Notes: generated by a model from the letters alone, not told the origin. 64,000 nt of DNA from Siniperca chuatsi (GCF_020085105.1 NC_058065.1:4695718-4759717); one strand, 5' to 3'; numbered from the stretch's first letter, positions 26,101 through 59,730 are shown. Program-made: numbers and translations.

Positions 26101-28853
26101 TAACTCAAAGGGACAGTCAGTCAGTCAGTTAACTAAACCATTTACTGTCTTTGTAGCATGACTTCATGGTCTGAAGCCATTTTTATGCTCAGAGAGGATT
26201 GTCTGATGGGTTTCCCTTGTCCCAGAAAACCTGTTTTTGCAAAGAAGGATTAAAAATGACTTTCATACATAACAAGGAGGGTGATCCCATCAAAAAGTGA
26301 CCTCATCTTCAGGTCAGGTAGTGCCTGAATAGAGTCTGAATGCGAGTCAACTCAGTCCTCAGGTACACTAATTGTAACACCATATAAGCTCTTCCGAAAT
26401 ATATCAAATCAGAAAAAATACCATAAACCAAACTTCATTTACAGTTTTTAATATTTTAAGAATTCAAAAATGTGTAATGAGTAATGAGGAGACTTTAGCT
26501 GTGTAGCTCACCAAAGGCTGTTTGTTCTTGACCAGGCAGACGATCCTGGTGGCCTCCTCATCGTCCGGCAGGTCGTCTGGCACTGGTGGAAGTACGGGCT
26601 CATAGTCCTTCTGGGCTACCGTATCATGAGCTGAGAGAAGAGCCTACAACACATGAAGATCAAACGTTTTTCTTTTATTGAAAACTGCAGCGCTGGTGGT
26701 CAAAATAACAAAGTCAACTGTCCTTACCCCACATGCATGTTATCCTTTTTTCAGCACAAACTCAGCTATAACTCTGACTTAACATTTTGTCAACTTAACA
26801 AAGTATAAAGCTGCCAGAAACCGAAATACAAGAAAAATGACACAGGAGCCTATAAAAATGTACAGATCTTTAGTGATAATCACTAAAAATACCATTATAA
26901 CAGTTCAAGGTTGTAAAAAACATTGTTTATACTATTTATACAACCAAATCCAACGCAAAATGTAAGAAATTAAACTATAATACAGTCTGTTTACATGTAA
27001 AATGATTGTATACCATTTGTTTTGACTTTTTTGTGCCATTTAAAGTCAATGTAAATGACTGAAAATTTTATTATTTTAAAATATTAAAAAAAAACCTTTT
27101 ACATATGGTTTGCAGACATAAATGAGATACTGTGTGAAAGCCCCACATCAGCACTTTTAACTGGCTTTCCCAGCTTTTCTGTACATGATATATTAATAAA
27201 GTTATGTTTCTATAAATAAGACAGACTCAAGAGGCTTAATACTGGACCGACCTGACGTGGTTTCTTACCTGCAGGTGCGGCTGTCTCAGGAGGCGGTAGA
27301 GCTCTTTGGCCTCTTCAGAGCAGCCTGGCAACGCTCTGATGTCAATCAGCAACTACACAGACAAGAAACCACATATCCACCATTTAAAAAACAGACTTCT
27401 ACAAAATGAATGCGAGCAACAAATTATTAATATAAACACATCTGAGTGTAACCTGAAGTGACAGTCCTGAAGCGTAGTCCAGGGCTGGTGCTGGGGAATC
27501 CCTCAGGTACCTCTGAAGACACTCATAAACCTGAAAACAATGTTGTGTCAAATGATTAAAACTTTAATAACAAAAGCAGTTACGGTATTTTTGTGAGTAG
27601 TTAAGATGCTTGAAGGGACAAATATATCCTCAAATACTGTGAGTCATATATTATCGATCACTGATGTTCTTTTGTGATTAAGTCTTCCAATTTTCCTTTT
27701 TCATGAGCCTAAATTTCAAGTTCATCAACCAGCTTTTTTTTTTTGTTGTTAAATGAAGGATTTCCTAGATTTAGAGAGCTAGTTGTGTGCACATCCCATC
27801 CTATATTTAGAATCCACAGATTCAATGAAGAAAAAAGAGTCTGCACACTGGATTTTAGCTCCCAAAAACTCAATTTGACTTAAAAAAAAGGCAACTTTTT
27901 CCCCAGTGGAGTCAAAACGTTTTATTTTTCAGTTTTTGGGAGTCTAAAAATCTACCCTGATTTCTCACATTTCCCACAGTCTTCTTCTATCAAACGCCAC
28001 TGAAGCTGCAGTGAAAATATCTTTCCTTTCTGTCCGAGGTTTATTTACTGAGTTTCACTGTGGAAGAATACAAATAAACATCAGGCATCCAGCCCACACA
28101 TGCATACAATTTAAACCTGCAAACACATATTAACCCATAAATGACAAACCAAGAAGGTTGCAAATGAAAAGTTACAAAAACACTACACAATACATAGAAC
28201 AAAATATACAAGAAAGTAGAATAGAATAAATCACTTCAAATAAATAATAGATTGGGTAAAATTGTAAGATTTTCAGAAAAAAGTGTGAAAGACTGATTTC
28301 CAAAATTCAGCTAAGGACGGGCATGAGCAGAACATATGAAGGAGTAAGGCAGGGTACTTTTGCATTTGTCACAGATTGGATCCACCTCAGGGTTAATTCT
28401 AGTTCATTTTGTTTTGGAAATACGAGTATGTTGAACTACTTTGACCTGTATAAGTGCGCCATACAGAAATTAATCACAAAATAAAAAAAGTGTTTTACGG
28501 AGGAATTTTGGTGCAGAGACAATGTTAAAATGATTACTGATGTTAGTATTTTGCACATTAAGAAAAAAAGTGTTTTCAGACCTTGAGCAGCGACTGCAGC
28601 CAGGAGGCGTTCAGCAGACTGTGGAGGATCTCTGCTCCATCGATGTCATGATTTACCGACTGCCTCACCTCCTCAATCACATCTGTCAGGATCTGACGCA
28701 GGCCTGCAACACACGGACACACACCAATGGATTATTAAGAGTGTAAACAGAAAGTTGTATAAAATGTACAAATGAAGTGAATTTCCTCTGCTGACCGTGT
28801 TCTCCTAGTTCACAGTGGGGGCTTAACACCTGAGCCTCCACCGCCTGCCTCAT
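15647..28853 (-). CDS. MPP4: MPP4, membrane palmitoylated protein 4, MAGUK scaffold (21 exons, 631 aa)
   Basis: A p55-family MAGUK known as a scaffold at photoreceptor synapses and the outer limiting membrane. Exons (minus): 28796-28853 (ATG), 28582-28703, 27453-27530, 27269-27352, 26512-26643, 22771-22852, 21453-21538, 20869-20943, 20591-20787, 19446-19504, 19292-19309, 19119-19160, 18981-19001, 18818-18832, 18214-18255, 17883-18056, 17531-17611, 17235-17328, 16874-16982, 16485-16619, 15647-15838. Total 1896 nt, all phases close; human MPP4 is 637 aa. In order: L27 region ([20 protein letters not shown]), PDZ ([20 protein letters not shown]), SH3 ([20 protein letters not shown]), HOOK with [10 protein letters not shown], acidic linker, and a guanylate-kinase-like domain ([37 protein letters not shown]). 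An in-frame TAA upstream of the ATG fixes the start. The gene ends in RPTGES. Confidence 0.96.
17123..17179. repeat. (TA)n microsatellite
   Basis: An uninterrupted run of about 28 TA units in the MPP4 intron between the exons at 16874-16982 and 17235-17328. It ends about 55 nt short of the latter exon's 5' splice site. Confidence 0.95.
18214..19309 (-). other. MPP4: Cluster of five very small MPP4 exons encoding an acidic linker
   Basis: The exons at 19292-19309 (18 nt), 19119-19160 (42), 18981-19001 (21), 18818-18832 (15) and 18214-18255 (42) encode the Glu/Asp-rich segment between HOOK and the kinase-like domain (STVEEEEDM, DDKCVEADEEAFES, EELREEEDDFSS). All five have lengths divisible by three and share phase 1, so each could be skipped or kept without a frameshift. 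The sequence matches the human acidic linker closely, which supports even the 15-nt exon. Confidence 0.85.
19608..19895 (+). repeat. Interspersed 'GATTAATCGATTA'-edged repeat, copy 3 (reference copy)
   Basis: The fullest copy in one orientation. It starts tctataaaatgtcagaaaa, continues through cccagagcctaagttgacgt and cttgttttgtctga, then tatttggcatttctgctta and an end of alternating attaatt/gattaa motifs. It lies in an MPP4 intron. Confidence 0.8.
20301..20354 (-). CDS. MPP4: Candidate MPP4 cassette exon in the SH3-HOOK junction (54 nt)
   Basis: Between the SH3 exon (ending phase 2) and the KQREFWW exon lies a 54-nt open segment with an acatacag acceptor and a GACAG|GTACGA donor. It starts and ends in phase 2, so inclusion adds 18 residues ([17 protein letters not shown] plus a junction Arg) without a frameshift. 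From memory, human MPP4 joins the flanking exons directly, so this exon would be alternative or lineage-specific. It could also be a chance splice-like segment. Confidence 0.4.
23328..24119 (-). CDS. Unrecognised coding frame nested in an MPP4 intron (263 codons from ATG)
   Basis: Not recognised. The frame is open from the ATG at 24119 to a TGA at 23328-23330, and in fact from about 24230. Codon use is strongly coding-like (CTC, CTG, GTG, GAG, CAG preferred). In order: a proline/arginine-rich start ([16 protein letters not shown]), a likely coiled coil at about residues 48-110 (with [20 protein letters not shown]), a Ser-rich low-complexity stretch, and a basic tail ([10 protein letters not shown]) like a nuclear localisation signal. 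Upstream of the ATG the frame continues through an acidic stretch ([14 protein letters not shown]). The real start may therefore be spliced from upstream, with an acceptor near 24214. It lies between MPP4 exons 26512-26643 and 22771-22852, on the same strand. It could be an independent nested gene, a gene of a transposon, or alternative MPP4 terminal exons. A possible ATTAAA signal is near 23010. Confidence 0.65.
   Translation of the reverse strand: MSPPCLTVPCYSNVDDYLQPGLPPRLRSQSPRIRTAPPSPMRPRHVVDLPPVPPVELAKQESLDELRTTVQLAASSMENSTKDIKLLGEKMAAATERMSDTVQDNSQALVLLTQVVDRLQTLLAATRTEINTPKPAVAEQDGTPKKSQTPKSRGQHPSLTHQSKCSFPSLPSSTSSSSSLSSSLDAPSTSQGTSCLSVSCRGSPRATPKTKNASLLQKKHVHAELQTSKHLQTNGLLNEPKETSHTVKGGRSSQRKRRRKKAT
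24331..24734 (+). pseudogene. Protein-like plus-strand fragment with one frameshift, function unknown
   Basis: On the plus strand, an acceptor-like cag at 24328-24330 opens a frame reading [18 protein letters not shown] and [19 protein letters not shown]. It stops at a TGA at 24558-24560. One base away, another frame continues with coding-like codons ([20 protein letters not shown]) to a TGA at 24732-24734. A one-base indel would join them, which suggests a decayed or mis-sequenced terminal exon. The minus strand of the same stretch (24327-24728) is also open and flanked by splice-like signals, but its composition (Cys/Arg/Ser/Trp rich) looks like antisense. I do not recognise the protein. 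Confidence 0.35.
24735..26511. other. Remainder of the MPP4 intron
   Basis: AT-rich sequence with no supported exon. The plus frames at 25125-25427 and 25900-26103 are AT-driven. Around 25680-25760 the text atggacaaaataatagaaac followed by acctgtcagtataacacaat resembles a dispersed fish repeat, but I could not delimit it. Confidence 0.4.
28275..28400 (-). mobile_element. L1-like LINE fragment (C-terminal Cys motif region), broken
   Basis: Translated on the minus strand, the segment gives [12 protein letters not shown], then after a frameshift [20 protein letters not shown]. This matches the CxxC...H...C region at the C-terminus of L1-clade LINE ORF2 proteins in fish. Stops and a frameshift show it is dead. 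The element may extend toward 28000 and 28500. It lies in an MPP4 intron, sense to the gene. Confidence 0.65.
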
Positions 28854-29224
28854 GTTCACTGGACCCCCCACCTTTGACCCCAACCACCTGCTGACTGCTT
28901 ACAAGGGCTGGAAAAAACCTGGAAAAGTTAAAGAAACACAACAAACAACAGGTGTGTGATGATTCTGTACAAACACTTTATTCCTGACAAACTTCAGAAG
29001 GTTAACGTGAACAAATATCTTTTGCAAAAGAAAAAAACCCTTAAAGCTCAGCTGATATTTGATATTTTTAATAGACCTCATATTTCAAATACAATGTATG
29101 AGATCAGTCAAGTTTGATGACATATAAACAAGAGCTGATTAGCAGATTAATCATGTGATGAAATGCCTTGTGATTGTGATTGTGATGCAAACCAATTTCC
29201 CCAAGAGGACAAATAAAACGTATC

Positions 29225-29322
29225 TATCTAATCGCTTAGTCGCTTGACAGAAAAATAATCGGCCGCTATTTTGATAATGGATTTGTCATTTCAGTACTTT
29301 TTCAAGCAAAAATAGACAACTG
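29225..29322 (-). repeat. Interspersed 'GATTAATCGATTA'-edged repeat, copy 4 (partial)
   Basis: Half of the element in reverse orientation (gctattttgataatggattt, then tttttcaagcaaaaat). It is joined directly to the inverted-repeat unit at 29328. A further edge piece (attatcgattaatctgtcga) lies at 29607-29660. Confidence 0.6.
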
Positions 29323-29327
29323 TCTGG

Positions 29328-29450
29328 TTAACTTACTGTACCTCAACACCTGTTTATTATGAAAATGCCCCACACAGGTCATACTGTTGCACTGTGTGTA
29401 AAAAGTATTTTTTTGTCAATGGACTTTGGTGTTTACTAGTGGCTGAAATC
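29328..29450 (+). repeat. Inverted-repeat unit, left copy
   Basis: About 120 bp beginning ttactgtacctcaacacctg and including ccccacacaggtcatactgt and gtcaatggactttggtgttt. The reverse complement occurs at 33113-33247 with only scattered differences. Confidence 0.85.
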
Positions 29451-30165
29451 ATCATGAATTTATATTACCATATATTCTATACCGCCTGAATTAACGCATG
29501 TTTTTGTGGAGGTTCTGTAAGTGCTTTTTGACAACTTCTTTGTTATATTTTGTTGACTTCTGTCAACATCTTTGTTGCTTTTGCTGAGGTGTTTCTGCAC
29601 TTGACTAGGGCTCCAACTAACAATTATCCTTATTATCGATTAATCTGTCGATTATTAGCATTTCTGGCTTCTTTTTAAATCTATGTGGGAAACACAAAGT
29701 GGTGATTTTCTGGACTTTTACCAAATTTTCTCCTAATTTTTTGGAGTTTTCTTCTCTTTTCAGAATTCTTGAAATCACTCCGTTATGGCTGGTGGTTTTC
29801 CTCTCACCCTCAGTACTTAAGATCTCATTCACCCTCTTTTTGTTGTAGGCTTTGTTAATCATGGTAATTATATGCTAATTGTGTAGAGCTGCATAAAGAC
29901 CTGCGGTCCATAATATATAATGCTTGTGATGTGGATGTCATGCTCCATTTTCTCCTGTGCTATTGTTGTACTGGGGCAGAAATTTGATGTTGGACCCCTC
30001 TTGACCCACCCTCAACTACTGCCCACATTATGTATGTACCCTGTTGCCTCCAAGTTCCCATTAAGTACAGTGCACATAGCAAATGACACATGGCATTTTC
30101 ATTATTTGCCCATAATTTCATCTAATATTTATACTAAGACTAACTAACTACCCCCAGGTTTTCTG

Positions 30166-30287
30166 TGTTTGTGATAATTCCATTAAACGAAACTTCATTC
30201 ATGAATATGCGCCATGTTAGGAGAATATAAAATAAAATAATACAAGTCCTAAAACTAGATTTGTACACAGGGAACTCTACGAGATAG
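30166..30287 (+). repeat. Dispersed repeat shared with 60681-60807
   Basis: Contains attaaacgaaacttcattca, then gaatataaaataaaataata and cctaaaactagatttgtaca. The segment at 60.7 kb keeps the same word order at roughly 75% identity by eye. Confidence 0.6.
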
Positions 30288-30998
30288 GGCTGCAAGATTA
30301 GCTAATAATATAGGATATGCTTTAAGAATTCAATCAAATTACCAAAACCAACTGTGACTTTTGGGCCCCTTCTGTGGCATCAGTTGCCCACTTTGCCTGG
30401 TTAGTAATGCAGTCGTGAGTGTGCAGCGGGATCAGGTAGGGAGGTGCAGTCACAACTCCATGAGTGGTTAGTGTGAAAGGGGTCAGGGGTTAATGACACA
30501 CTTCACGGCAGCTCGTGAGAGCAATGGTGATGTAGATACAGAAATGTGCAGACTGTAATCTCTGGCTGGTGACCCAACAGGAGAAAACAAACGCCAGCAT
30601 CAACAACAAATCTGTTTTATTTAGGAAATAATTCAGCTGTGATGGTATTTCAACCTACATCAGGTCAATTGGACATTTAGGAGGACACTGTGGCAGACCA
30701 AAATGGGGGATAAACTCTTCTGCAAAAAAACAGGTCAATAAACTTCAGTTCAGTCAGGTTTAACCGCCTTTATATCCCTCACCCATGACTGTAAATAAAC
30801 CATCACAACCATATTGGAAAGATGACAGACGTGATGTATTCAAGCAAAAATAACTGTTAAAAAAAAGTTTGTTGGTAAGAAATAAAACAAGAGGAGCTCC
30901 TCAAGAGGTTTCTGCAGTTAAAGTAGAGGAAGAAGATGATCCCTGTGGCCTTCCTCCAAGCCCTTCCCTCTTCAAAAAATCAATTAAATGCATCTTAC

Positions 30999-31390
30999 CT
31001 GTATGTCTGAATCCTTAGGGATGCCACAAGCCTTTATCCTCCAGCTCCTGCAGGTTTTTAGCACCAACACGGGTGCAGGAAAATGTAAATATGATGGGAA
31101 ACTATTCCCCGGAGACTGGACGGAGCAATACACTTTCATCGAGCGACGGGGAACAAGAGAGAGAGAGGGCTGTAATCTCTCCCGATCCCACTTAATCCTG
31201 GGCAAGTGAGCCGCCTGCCTCTGGCCACCGGAAGCCAGTTCCTCCCTCACTGGCTGGCTGGTTGCCGTGGAGCTGCCAAATCTTCTTAACTCTTTCAGCA
31301 TTTAGTGGCACGCAGGAGGAGCTCTGGGGAGAGGAGGCAACTGACAAAGAAGAAGGGAATTTAGGTGTCACTTCAGAAGACAAGACAAAA
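30999..31390 (-). other. MPP4: Probable non-coding first exon of MPP4
   Basis: A GC-richer stretch on the minus strand ends at a perfect donor (ACATACAG|GTAAGA, exon end 30999) and is followed, 2.1 kb downstream, by the strong acceptor before 28907. It reads open but begins with no recognised MAGUK sequence. An in-frame stop precedes the MPP4 ATG in the next exon, so this exon is taken as 5' UTR. The upstream limit is a guess. Confidence 0.5.
31191..31198 (+). promoter_or_regulatory. CRX/OTX-type homeodomain site (CTTAATCC)
   Basis: CTTAATCC matches the photoreceptor CRX/OTX2 core and lies inside the presumed MPP4 first exon. MPP4 is retina-enriched in mammals, so such a site is plausible. 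A single 8-mer is weak evidence. Confidence 0.3.
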
Positions 31391-31474
31391 GTTTAAAGAT
31401 CATATTTTTCAGCATTTTGTTCTCACCATTTAGAGAAATGCTTTATAATTTCAGTTCTTAGAAAGGGACAGAAT

Positions 31475-31475
31475 T

Positions 31476-31506
<31 letters not shown>

Positions 31507-31508
31507 GG
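31475..31508. repeat. (GT)n followed by poly(G)
   Basis: About eight GT units run into about 19 consecutive G, just upstream of the presumed MPP4 transcription start. Confidence 0.9.
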
Positions 31509-32693
31509 TAATTTAAGTGGCAGGAAAAGGGAATAGAGACAGCAGGAGTTATAAAGGTTGAAAAATCCTTTACTCAGTAATTATAAGATCTGCTAATCTG
31601 CCTCAACAGCTGGAGTTAATGGAGAGTCTTTCATTCTACTTAACCCAAAAATCTGTCAGGGATGTGGGTAATCTCCTGATTAGTAATCTAGTTCCCAAGG
31701 AAAGTCAACAAAATCTCCCCATCCACCATCTGAAGTCCTAAAACGCCTTATTGTGCCCCAAACACTGAGTATTATCTCTCTGCAAACATGTCTTTGTTGG
31801 TTAATTCTCACACTATCCCTCAAGTCTCAAAAAAGTGCAACGCTGAGAGGATTTGTCAGTTCAACACCCGAAAAAGGCACAGATTTGCACATTTTTATAG
31901 CTGCACGTCAGCTTTAACTTCACATAAAGTGAATATTTTCTGATGAATTCTCACCTGGAGGACATTTCTTTACCTGCTTTACAAGTGTGCTCACTTTAAA
32001 TGCCACTGCTTGTGGTCGGTGTTAAATATGGAGCCCTGGAAGTGATAAAATGTATTAAAAGGTTTTTAGACAAGTAAAAAACAAACAAACTCAACACATC
32101 AATCAATATTGCTAGTTAAAACAATTAAAATGAAGTGTAAAAAGATAAAGCTTTATATTTTAACCTCCAATCAGTTGATAAACTAAATGAAAACTTAATG
32201 TATCTATTCCCTGTTTTCCTCAAGCTGATTGGTGGTAAAGAAAAAAATGAAAACTTCTTTGCTTTCTTTTGGAGGATAGACTAGTATAAAGCTTTATCTT
32301 TCTTTTTACACTCCATTTTAATGAACATTTTTATTTATTGACTTATTCAGTTATATTTTAGACTTATCTGCTAACCTTTTACTACTATTTTGTCCGTTTC
32401 GAGGATCCACATTTAACAATCACCAGAAGTAATGTCATCTAAAGTGGGTAAACATGTAAATCAGGTATAGACATAACTCTTACTTAAACCCCAAGGAAAC
32501 AAAAAAATTATTTTTTTGCTTCGTCTACAATCAATTCATCAGTTCACGTGTCAGAAAACATAAATTTATGTGAAGTTACAGCTGAAGTACAGCTAAAAAA
32601 ATATGTTGCTATATTTGCTCTGAGATGGAAAGAAAGATGGAAAGTTTGTTTTTTTAATTTTAACTGCAAAACATTTCCATGTCTGCACATTAG

Positions 32694-32985
32694 GAGGACT
32701 GCAACTAACAATTATTTTTCATTATCAGTTAAATGATTGATTGTTTAGTCTATGAAATGTCAATAAATAGTGGAAAAAAGCTCAGCACAACTCCTAGAGC
32801 CAAAGGTGACGTCTTCAGATATCTTGTTTTGTTTGACCAACAATCCAAAATCCAAAGCTATTCAGTTTATAATAATATAAAACAGAGAAAAGCAAAAAAT
32901 CCTCACATTTGAGAACCTGGAACCAGAGAATGTTTGGCATTTTTTAAACTATTTTTGCCTTACAGTTCATTTCTGTAGGAACCAC
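32694..32985 (+). repeat. Interspersed 'GATTAATCGATTA'-edged repeat, copy 5
   Basis: Begins gactgcaactaacaattatt and contains tctatgaaatgtcaataaat, agccaaaggtgacgtctt, cttgttttgtttgacc, aatcctcacatttgagaacc and gagaatgtttggcatttttt. It is one of the best-preserved copies, with the AT-rich right edge lost. Confidence 0.8.
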
Positions 32986-33112
32986 AAAACTGGGAGCACA
33001 TTAGTTAGCAACGTCCATCAAATGAGTTTATTGCAGTTTGTTATTATTTAAAGGTATAATACATTTGAAATCATGTAAAAGACACACAGGTGAGAGTCAT
33101 GTCAGCCAGCTG

Positions 33113-33247
33113 AAACACAAAATGTCAACTAATAAACACCAAAGTCCATTGACAAAACAGTCTGTTTTACACACAATGCAACAGTATGACCTGTGTGGGG
33201 CGTTTTAATAGTGAACAGGTGTTGAGGTACAGTAAATTACCTTAACA
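33113..33247 (-). repeat. Inverted-repeat unit, right copy
   Basis: Reverse complement of 29328-29450: aacaccaaagtccattgac, then caacagtatgacctgtgtgg, then caggtgttgaggtacagtaa. The two copies are about 3.7 kb apart in opposite orientation. Confidence 0.85.
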
Positions 33248-35201
33248 GTTGTCACATGAACCCAACTTGAGCTTATGAGCATTATCTTCAGTTTATATTT
33301 ATAACCATTCAGTTTGGATTTAAAACAGCACTTCATGTAAGTGAGTCAGTTGGGGTAAAACCATTACAATAAATGTCCAGTTCTGCCTTATTAGTTTGGT
33401 TTGCATGTCAGTTGTGCTTTATTACTTAAAATATTAGTTTGTCCTTCGTTTTAAGTGGCAGCATCCTTCAGATTGTGTTAAGAGGAGCATTAGTGACATT
33501 GGAAAATAATAGTATATAGATGAGAAAAATAACAGAAAATAATCACAAGCACATCTACACAACATACTGAAGAAGTCTTGTCTTGTCAGTCAAATAAAGA
33601 TTTGTTTTAAAGAACAGCACATAACTTCTGGTTTTCCTTTTTTTGCCCAAAGTGTGTCCATAGCATTTTGGGAGTAAACTCCTCAGTTAGAAAGACGATA
33701 TTGCTTCACTGCTTTAAGTGTCAGGCACATATGGTCTCAGCGGTAACAAGAGCTCATAACCAGGGATGGAAGAGCATTATCACAATAGTTTTAAAGTCAC
33801 AAAAGTATGCGAGGCCCAATTCAAAACGCTATACACTGAGATGTTTACTACATAATGTCTGAGATTCACTGCATTGTCAGATTGAAGCATGGTTTCAATT
33901 ATAATTGTTTCCATTTTGGGCGAATTCATTTGCAAAAGCATTATGACCGCATGTGACCTTGTCCCAACATTTCCAAATAAAAACAGTCATCAAAATGTAT
34001 CAAACTTGAACTTTTTATCAGTTTAGGTATCACAGCCGAAGAGCAATGTTTTAGCAATGTTTTAGGCAGCAGCTTTAAATTTTGATCTAAAGTCAAACCA
34101 TTTTCTGTTGCTAGATTTTCAAAATCCTGCAGGGAAAAACAGCAGCTTCACCTAAATTTAGTCCCTTCAAAAAAAGGCCTCTGATCCACTGGCTTTTCTA
34201 TTGTTAAACCATCGGAGAAAACAAAAGCTGTGATATAATGATAATAAAAAAAGGCTCAGTCCTCTGAATCCCCTCTTAAGCCCTTTTATAAACTGTCATG
34301 TGTGACGCAAATCTCAAATAAGCAACAATATCTGACAGTGCTGTAAATGGTTTAAAAAAAGAACAGTTAGCATTAACAGATCAGCTTTGAACATCATATC
34401 TATAAAAACAGTGTTTGCATTAAGCCGACTGCCTCGCTCTCTGCTGAAACATCACCTGCAGCAGGAAAAATCCAAATCTTTACCTTTTGCATTCAGTATT
34501 TTACAGATCAACAGATTTTAAGACCTTCAAATGGTGGTTAGTTTCATGAAAAATGTGCAGTGAACACTGTGTTATCCACAAAACAATTAGGGGTACCTGC
34601 AGTTCAAACTTGATACTTTACACTGATGATTGCAGTTCACAACACTACAAACCACAACATGAGTACATTAGGATCGAAACATGTTGTCCTGTAAAGAAAA
34701 AACAAACATGCATCTCCAAAACTTTTCAACTCTGGAGATGCATAATTTTTACTGAACAGTAACGATGTGTAATGGCAATTAAGAACAATAAGTTTCGATT
34801 TGGTGGTTTACTTTTTTTGTCAATTCACAAACTGCTAAAGACCCCAATTTTAACCCCATACTTTTCAGATTTTGAAGACTGAAAACTGGGCTCAGAAACA
34901 CACGAGCGGCTCTCAGATTGTCTAGGAAAAACATCTCTTTTCCCTGCGCTTGGCTTTTGCTCGTTGTTCCTGCAAAGTTTTAAAAGAGGCAATTTTCTCA
35001 GCCTGGTTTAGCTAATTTAGCCACTAACTAGGTTTAACTGTATTCCGCAGCCAGCTGGTGCAACAGAAGAATATCAATATCCTTTAGAGTTTACCCAAAG
35101 CATGCTGTACAGGATTTGTATTAATGCAGGATCAAACCTAGCTGTAAACTAGCCCCTATGGTTCCCATAGCAAAGCTCAGGGAAGTGGCTGTGACCTGCT
35201 C

Positions 35202-35207
35202 TTTATT
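35202..35207 (-). promoter_or_regulatory. ALS2: Candidate poly(A) signal of ALS2 (AATAAA)
   Basis: Plus-strand tttatt, about 885 nt beyond the ALS2 stop codon. It is the nearest canonical signal seen. Confidence 0.4.
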
Positions 35208-36091
35208 GGAGGTGGGAAAGTAAACCAGATGTGCATTTGCCAAACCAACCAGTTAGTCTTCATCCTTCAAGTCTTTTCTCTTGTAAAACCGTAAAATACT
35301 GTTTGAAAACACTTGATAAAGCATAAATCTCACCTTTGTGTCGCTTGTTGAAGTAGAGTTTTGGATTAAAGAAACCGTTCGAAAACTGAGCTAGCTGTAA
35401 ACATACCGCTGTCTCAGATGATAAAGACACCAAAATGGAAAGCTGGTCAGTTTATAAAGCGACATGCTTTTAGGAGATTATTTTCTTGTTACGTCCGTTG
35501 CTTCGTGTGGGTGAATAACAAGAAGTGAAACCTCCCGAAACACTGAAGGCTAAAAAGGAACGCGTTTCTTCTGTGACGGATCGTCTCGCTCTGCCAAAAA
35601 GTTGTTTTTCATGCTGAAAAATGTATTCTTCTGAAGGAAGAAAAATGAGGTCCGGTATCTCACAGTATGCTGACTGTGAGCAGAGAAACCAGAGAACATG
35701 CCACTCCCACTGGCACAAAAAAATAACTCTTTTTCCAGGTAACAACGTCACCTACATCAGTAAGTCACGTCAGTCTTTCTGCTGTTTTACACTGGACGGT
35801 ATGAAGTGGCTCAGACAGCATTCACGTGTCATGATCTGTGGGTAAGAGGCCAGCAGAGGTCACTGAAAGGGAAAAGAGTGTTTGTGTGTCAGAGAGGGAG
35901 GAGGTGGTCCCGTCTCCATAACAGCAGCAGATGGAACTGTCGGCAACCTGTTCATATAATCCTCTGCTTCCCATTGGCTGCTGCACACATCCCTCTCCCT
36001 GATGCCTTGGTGATCCTGGCCCTGCGATTGGCTGTGATGGTAGGTTGGACGGCAGCATGCAGATCACAGAGGAACTAACGCCACGCTCGTC

Positions 36092-58982
<22,891 letters not shown>

Positions 58983-59730
58983 CAGTGGGGTTTACTTCTC
59001 CATCAGCATGTCAGACTCAGGGCTGCCACTGCTGAATGCAGACCTACAATCCAAACAAAACACACCTAATTAGCTGAGAGCTGCCAAACAGCCCTGCTAG
59101 CTCATACGTTGCTTCCAATGCAAACATTGGAAGTCATGGAGGCTACCTAAAGTCTGTTAGCCTGACTGTCAAACTGGATTTTAGGGGAAACCCCATAAGG
59201 AAATCCCTACAACTAGAAAGACAAGGCGAAATGTCAAAATGAAAGCACTCGCGGTTTTCTTTTTTCATGCGTTTTAAATATTTGCTTCTAGCTGTGGTTG
59301 GCGATCTAACACCAACAATTAGCTCCCCCAGAAATGCATTCATTACCTGCCACCACAGGCAGGTGTTTCCATCTGTTTCTGGCTGCTGGTCGCTAACGTG
59401 TTAACGTTAATCTTGCTAGCTAACATTAGCTAATCAGTCCTGCCAACTAGCCAAACCGCTAGCCCAAACCACAGGTGTCTCTTCCATGTTTTCCTGGATA
59501 AAAAAGCCTCTTCTTTCTTACCAGCTGGCTCCACACACCGCTCCTTTAGGTGCTCACTCAGACAGGGAAGCACATCATACATCCGTTAAGTTGTTTAGCA
59601 GCTAAATGCCGCTGGTTGTTGTTCATCTCCTGATGTTGACACAGAGAGGCGCCGCTAGTGCCAAAGATCGTCTACGCTCAGGAACGTTCACTCAGCAGCG
59701 AGACCGAGCGACAACAGTGGGGACGCGCCT
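58983..59730 (-). promoter_or_regulatory. ALS2: ALS2 5' UTR exons and promoter region
   Basis: The start exon continues as 5' UTR to an acceptor (gattgtag) near 59044. A further non-coding exon probably ends at 59523 (CAGCTG|GTAAGA on the minus strand). Its upstream limit, the transcription start, probably lies at 59.6-59.73 kb, where GC-richer sequence (gaggcgccgctagtgcc) occurs. No TATA box was seen. Confidence 0.55.

Larger units (their letters stand above)
28908..30998. other. MPP4: MPP4 first (5' UTR) intron
   Basis: It runs from the donor after 30999 to the acceptor at 28908-28910 (a ggttttttccag tract). It holds repeat pieces (29225-29322, 29328-29450, 29607-29660, 30166-30287) and no coding-like frame. 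The coding exon 28796-28853 extends to 28907 as 5' UTR. Confidence 0.55.
31391..36091. other. Intergenic region and ALS2 3' UTR
   Basis: No supported exon. The part just below 36092 (about 35.2-36.1 kb) is probably ALS2 3' UTR, with AATAAA on the minus strand at 35202-35207 and further copies at 33418-33423 and 33027-33032. A dispersed repeat (32694-32985) and the right inverted-repeat copy (33113-33247) also lie here. Opposing frames at 35.8-36.07 kb do not look coding. Confidence 0.5.

Noticed and set aside
30984..31301. 105-codon minus frame as a protein gene
   Set aside because: No recognised domain. The following MPP4 exon has a stop in frame before its ATG, so it is better explained as a non-coding first exon.
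35806..36078. Overlapping plus and minus frames beside the ALS2 stop
   Set aside because: Neither shows coding composition or splice logic; the stretch is likely ALS2 3' UTR.
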